This document shows positions 60,520 to 64,000 of a stretch of DNA of 64,000 bases, one piece after another. Below the pieces are notes generated by a model. The model was given only the letters and a program-made list of their open reading frames with translations. It searched no databases and had not been told where the DNA came from. The DNA is from Pseudomonas putida. Lineage in GTDB: Bacteria > Pseudomonadota > Gammaproteobacteria > Pseudomonadales > Pseudomonadaceae. The DNA is taken from NCBI RefSeq assembly GCF_002025705.1, contig NZ_CP018846.1, forward strand, positions 3,959,501-4,023,500, in the 5' to 3' direction. The position numbers and the translations under genes were made by a program. The number at the start of each line of letters is the position of its first letter. Within the stretch, counting starts at the first letter, position 1.

Positions 60520-63279
60520 ATGCCCAACCCCCACATCAATGCTGCCGGCGTGCAGTTCGTTCGCAACCACCTGGCCACCCTGCCCCGCCCCGACCAAGAG
60601 GCCAAGCACGCGATAAGCAGCTGGCTGTCGGCACAAGGCGTGAACCTTGACCCCGACCAGATCGACGTCGTCACGCTGCATGTCCACCCAGCCGGAGTCG
60701 CCAGCTACCAGGCGGTTGTCGTCCAGCGCCTCAGCCTGACCCAGGCCGTACTGACGAACTGGCAAGGCGAATCCAACAATGATTTTTTCGGCGGGCTGTT
60801 CAGGCAACCCTGGGCCGGGCAGCTTCCTGATGATGGCCCGATCGCTGTCGTCGACACACTGCCTCAACAGCCCATTGCCGATAACGGTGCGTGGTACGAA
60901 GTGTTCAACGGCCTGTTCAGGCGCTCGGCGCCAGCCCGCTACGATCACTCGACACTGCTCGATGTTCGCGCCGAAGCCCTGTATGAGCATATCGAGGCAC
61001 TCGACTTCCACACCCGCTACAAGGCCTCGCTCGACACGTTCTGGCACCAGCACCTGCCTGACTACCGCCTGTGCTGCAAACTCAATTTCATCGCGGCCTG
61101 CAACCAGCAGGTCGCCGAAGGTAGCCTGAGCGATGCTGCACGCAAGCTGGCCTGGCGTGCAGCCGAGCTGATTCCCCGAGGCAAGGGCCTGCGCCTGAGC
61201 ACGTTGAGCATCTATGGCTATGCGGCCAGCGACCTGCTCTACATCAACGATGCCAGCAGCGACCTCACACTGCTGTACGCGCCCGGCAACAGTTCGCCCC
61301 TGCTGGAGTTCGCCAGTGAAGACCTGCTCAAGGACTGGGTTGGCCAGCAGTGCAAGGAAGCAACCGGGCGCCGGGCGTTGAAACAGCATTTTCGCCTGGC
61401 CGACGGCCCGCAGGGTATCGACTTCAGCGGCCTGGACACCGCACTGGAAGGCTTGGGCGTATACCCGCGCAACCACAGGCTGCCCCCGGAACATGGCTTT
61501 TTCAATAACGACGGTATCTGGCCGCCGCGTACCTACGTCAACTACCGCCCCGGCAAGTACAACCCCAGAATCACCGGCGACCTGTTCCAGGCGATGGCCG
61601 AACGTCAGCGTCAGCGCAGCTACGACGATGCCGACTTCCTGATTACCAGCAACAGCGAAGTCATGAAGTCCCGGTGGGCGGGTTACCTCAACACCACACT
61701 CACCTTGCTGGCCCCCCTGACCTTCGTGGTGCCGGGCCTTGCGCCTTTACTGGCACTGGGCGGCATCGCCCAGATCGGGCTTGGCCTGGACCAGGCGATC
61801 AACGGCAAGACCTTGCAAGATAAACAGCAAGGCGTAGGCAACATTACCTACGGCCTGTTGAATGCAACGCCTTTGGCCGCCGAAACGGTACTCAAGGGCG
61901 ATGCCCTGTTTCGCTGGCAGCAGGACGGTTTCGTTGCGCCGCGCCGGGTCAACGAACAATGGGGCTACCCGCTGAGCCCTGTCAGCCCACCCCACTTGCC
62001 CGACCTGGATGTCGCGCCCTACTTCCACCGCCCTGCACGCATTGCCCCATTACCCGATGCAAATGCCACGGTTGCCAACTCGGTGAGGCGCTTTCCCCGC
62101 TACAACGGGGATGTCGACCATCTCCTGGGCTATCTGGAAGAATTCCCCGGGTATGTGGAAACACTGGACCTGGTCTACGACGTGCAGGCCGACCTGTTCA
62201 TCACCGAGGAAGGCACCAACGAGGTAAGCCCGACTTATTACGAAGCCGAGCCAGGGACCGGCAACATGCGCATCGTCAGCAACGAAGGGCGGCAGGTGAC
62301 GGACGCTATGCGCATGTCGTCCCTTCGCGCGCTCGGCATCGATGTGCAGTTTCCGGTGCAACTTCCCGCTGCGGCAATCGACGGCGCTCACCCCATACCC
62401 AAACTGATCTCGTCGATTTGGGTCGGTGACAAGACGCTCGGCAACGAGCTGATCGATACCTTGGCAGCCAATGCGGCAAAGCTGCGAAACAGCCCCTATC
62501 AGTATCGGCTGTTCCTGTCGAAGGCAAACCCGGTGGCGTTCGCGCAAAACCTCGAAAAGCTGGGTTCAAACGTGCCTGGCTTGCAAGTTTTGCCACTGGA
62601 AGAACAACCCTTTTTCGAGGCCTTCACACAGAGCGAATACTTCGACCAATATCAAGCCGCGATCGCTGGCAATGGCGGAGTGGCCACCAACTACGCTTCC
62701 GCCTCGGACGTGTTGCGCTACCCCATGCTGCATGCCGAAGGCGGGCTGTACATGGACGTCGATGACCAACTGCTGAGCAAGGCGCTGACTGTAGACGGCC
62801 CGCACGACAGTGCAGCCATCGACACACTCGAACTGGCAACCAGCGATGATGGCCTCCTGCTGCATCCGCCCCTGCAAAACGAAAAGCTGGGCATGAACAG
62901 CCTGTACAACACCAGCATGATCGGCAGCCACCCGGGCAACCCGACGCTGCGGGCCATTTCCGAAGAGATGCATGCGCGCTACCGGCTCAATACCGACTTC
63001 TATCACGCCCGCCCCACACTGGCCGACGATCCGGAAGGCTTCTACCGCTACGCCAGCCGCTTGAGCCAGCTGACCGGCCCCGCGATGCTAAACGCCGTGG
63101 TAGACAGGCTGTTGCCTGACCTTTACCAACTGCGCCAGTTGCACAACCTGTACACGATGCCACGCATCAACAGCTACCTGTACATCGACCTGGAAGCCTT
63201 CAAGGCCCTGCAGCGTGAACGCCTGCCGCTCAACCGCCTGGCCAGGGTTGGCGGCTTGCACTCGTGGGCCAGCACCTGA
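60520..63279 (+). CDS. Large toxin-like protein with TcdA/TcdB-type glycosyltransferase domain
   Basis: 919 residues. The N-terminal ~600 residues resemble the dermonecrotic-toxin/DUF6543 proteins of Pseudomonas, with a hydrophobic segment at about 388-422 (LTLLAPLTFVVPGLAPLLAL). The C-terminal ~300 residues match the GT44 domain of clostridial TcdA/TcdB: IPKLISSIWVGD (Trp634), then ASDVLRYPMLHAEGGLYMDV with Ser729, Asp730, Arg733, Tyr744 and the DXD pair Asp746/Asp748. Spacing of these equals that of TcdB Ser269-Asp288. There is no signal peptide. ATG 60520 has GGAG seven bases upstream. It should sugar-modify a host or competitor protein; delivery route is unknown. Confidence 0.85.
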   Translation: MPNPHINAAGVQFVRNHLATLPRPDQEAKHAISSWLSAQGVNLDPDQIDVVTLHVHPAGVASYQAVVVQRLSLTQAVLTNWQGESNNDFFGGLFRQPWAGQLPDDGPIAVVDTLPQQPIADNGAWYEVFNGLFRRSAPARYDHSTLLDVRAEALYEHIEALDFHTRYKASLDTFWHQHLPDYRLCCKLNFIAACNQQVAEGSLSDAARKLAWRAAELIPRGKGLRLSTLSIYGYAASDLLYINDASSDLTLLYAPGNSSPLLEFASEDLLKDWVGQQCKEATGRRALKQHFRLADGPQGIDFSGLDTALEGLGVYPRNHRLPPEHGFFNNDGIWPPRTYVNYRPGKYNPRITGDLFQAMAERQRQRSYDDADFLITSNSEVMKSRWAGYLNTTLTLLAPLTFVVPGLAPLLALGGIAQIGLGLDQAINGKTLQDKQQGVGNITYGLLNATPLAAETVLKGDALFRWQQDGFVAPRRVNEQWGYPLSPVSPPHLPDLDVAPYFHRPARIAPLPDANATVANSVRRFPRYNGDVDHLLGYLEEFPGYVETLDLVYDVQADLFITEEGTNEVSPTYYEAEPGTGNMRIVSNEGRQVTDAMRMSSLRALGIDVQFPVQLPAAAIDGAHPIPKLISSIWVGDKTLGNELIDTLAANAAKLRNSPYQYRLFLSKANPVAFAQNLEKLGSNVPGLQVLPLEEQPFFEAFTQSEYFDQYQAAIAGNGGVATNYASASDVLRYPMLHAEGGLYMDVDDQLLSKALTVDGPHDSAAIDTLELATSDDGLLLHPPLQNEKLGMNSLYNTSMIGSHPGNPTLRAISEEMHARYRLNTDFYHARPTLADDPEGFYRYASRLSQLTGPAMLNAVVDRLLPDLYQLRQLHNLYTMPRINSYLYIDLEAFKALQRERLPLNRLARVGGLHSWAST

Positions 63280-63288
63280 AGCAGGCAC

Positions 63289-63318
63289 AAAAAAGGCGAC
63301 CTCAGGGTCGCCTTTCTT
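63289..63318. terminator. Bidirectional terminator between the toxin and DUF2802 genes
   Basis: Stem AAAGGCGACC/GGGTCGCCTTT with an A-run on the left and T-run on the right, between convergent stops at 63279 and 63322. Confidence 0.88.
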
Positions 63319-63321
63319 CTG

Positions 63322-63717
63322 TCATTCCGAGCGGTGCAACTTGCGCATCAGCTCCGCCTCGGCCTGGGTCAAGCCACAGGTCTCGGTCAATTCCGACACA
63401 CTCGCCCCCATCCCCACCAGCTTGGCGGCCTGACTGAAGGTGACGTTGTTGGGGTCGCGCTGCTCCAGGCGTTCCAGGCGGTCAGGCAAGGTCGCCACTG
63501 CCGCGCGCAACTCGTGAATGGCCTCACCCATGCGCACGGTACCGTTCTGGTAGTCGTCCAGGCGCTTGCCCAGGTCCTTGATGCGCTGGTCGCGCAGGGC
63601 ATCGCCCGCGGCCTGCTGCGCCGCCAGTTCGCGTTGGCGCTTGCTGTAGTTGAGAAAGAACCACAGGCTCACAGCCCACAGCAGCGCCAGGAAGATTACC
63701 GCCACCTCGAAGATCAA
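63322..63717 (-). CDS. DUF2802 protein
   Basis: 131 residues. One N-terminal helix (FEVAVIFLALLWAVSLWFFL), a coiled coil (about residues 25-90), then a DUF2802 helix-turn-helix-like end (FSQAAKLVGMGASVSELTET...GLTQAEAELMRKLH). Typically found directly after cheW in Pseudomonas, as here (one base apart). Role unknown; link to chemotaxis is by position. Confidence 0.88.
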   Translation of the reverse strand: MIFEVAVIFLALLWAVSLWFFLNYSKRQRELAAQQAAGDALRDQRIKDLGKRLDDYQNGTVRMGEAIHELRAAVATLPDRLERLEQRDPNNVTFSQAAKLVGMGASVSELTETCGLTQAEAELMRKLHRSE

Positions 63718-63718
63718 C

Positions 63719-64000
63719 TCAGATGTTCTCCAGCTCGGACCACTCTTCCTCGGTCATCATCTTGTCCAGCTCGACCAGGATCAGCAGTTCGCCGTTCTTG
63801 TTGCACACGCCCTGGATGAACTTGGCCGACTCTTCGTTACCGACGTTCGGCGCCGTCTCGATTTCCGACTGACGCAGGTATACCACCTCGGCAACGCTGT
63901 CGACCAGGATGCCGACCACTTGCTTGTCAGCCTCGATGATCACGATACGGGTGTTGTCGGTCACGTCCGATGGCATCAGGCCAAAGCGCTGGCGGGTGTC
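63719..64000 (-). CDS. cheW: Chemotaxis coupling protein CheW, C-terminal part (runs off the window edge)
   Basis: The last 94 residues of a CheW domain: RFGLMPSDVTDNTRIVIIEA, VVGILVDSVAEVVYLRQSEI and the end KFIQGVCNKNGELLILVELD. It couples chemoreceptors to the CheA kinase. The N-terminus is outside the window. Confidence 0.93.
   Translation of the reverse strand, partial: DTRQRFGLMPSDVTDNTRIVIIEADKQVVGILVDSVAEVVYLRQSEIETAPNVGNEESAKFIQGVCNKNGELLILVELDKMMTEEEWSELENI

Overview
The window looks like chromosome of a Pseudomonas putida-group bacterium. It is GC-rich and full of the REP-type inverted repeats typical of that group. Its gene order (aqpZ, a purine-catabolism block, gcl-hyi-glxR-ttuD-pykF, sbp, the ccm cluster, then flagellar and chemotaxis genes) agrees with what I remember of P. 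putida. No rRNA, tRNA or CRISPR array was seen.

Region 1 (1-11.0 kb) handles purines and urate: a truncated aquaporin, a GntR/FCD regulator, an AzgA-like purine permease, uraH, puuE-uraD-allA-puuD, a urate/xanthine-type NCS2 permease and two paralogous Tsx-like outer-membrane channels. Region 2 (11.0-24.0 kb) has a small membrane protein, an LTA-synthase-like sulfatase, a DUF808 protein, a muxABC-opmB (mdtABC) RND efflux operon whose muxB is broken by a frameshift, and a divergent RutR-like TetR regulator. Region 3 (24.1-32.5 kb) takes glyoxylate to pyruvate: glcG-like, gcl, hyi, glxR, glycerate 2-kinase (ttuD), pyruvate kinase and a urea transporter. Together regions 1 and 3 form an almost complete urate route: urate, hydroxyisourate, OHCU, allantoin, allantoate, (step not seen), ureidoglycolate, glyoxylate plus urea, tartronate semialdehyde, glycerate, 2-phosphoglycerate, with pyruvate kinase at the end.

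Region 4 (32.5-51.5 kb) is mixed: a K+ channel, an AT-rich orphan RHS-tip protein, a sulfate-binding protein, an MscS channel, a methyltransferase, transporters, an NCS1 permease with a hydantoin-type racemase, an IS3-family element inserted in a REP, a DadA-like oxidase and several small enzymes. Region 5 (51.5-58.4 kb) is the full cytochrome c maturation set ccmABCDEFGHI on the minus strand. Region 6 (58.5-64.0 kb) has a FliK-like gene coupled to an FlhB-C-terminal-like gene, a 919-residue protein with a TcdA/TcdB-type glycosyltransferase domain, a DUF2802 protein and the end of cheW.

The palindrome TTGTRYACAA recurs upstream of gntR/permease, uraH/puuE, glcG/gcl and the NCS1 permease. This suggests that the GntR protein at 541-1296, or a paralogue, controls a dispersed purine/ureide/glyoxylate regulon. 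The same palindrome also sits immediately before the FliK-like start codon. The most novel-looking items are the Tcd-type toxin, this operator family, the orphan RHS tip, the muxB frameshift and two long near-identical perfect inverted repeats.
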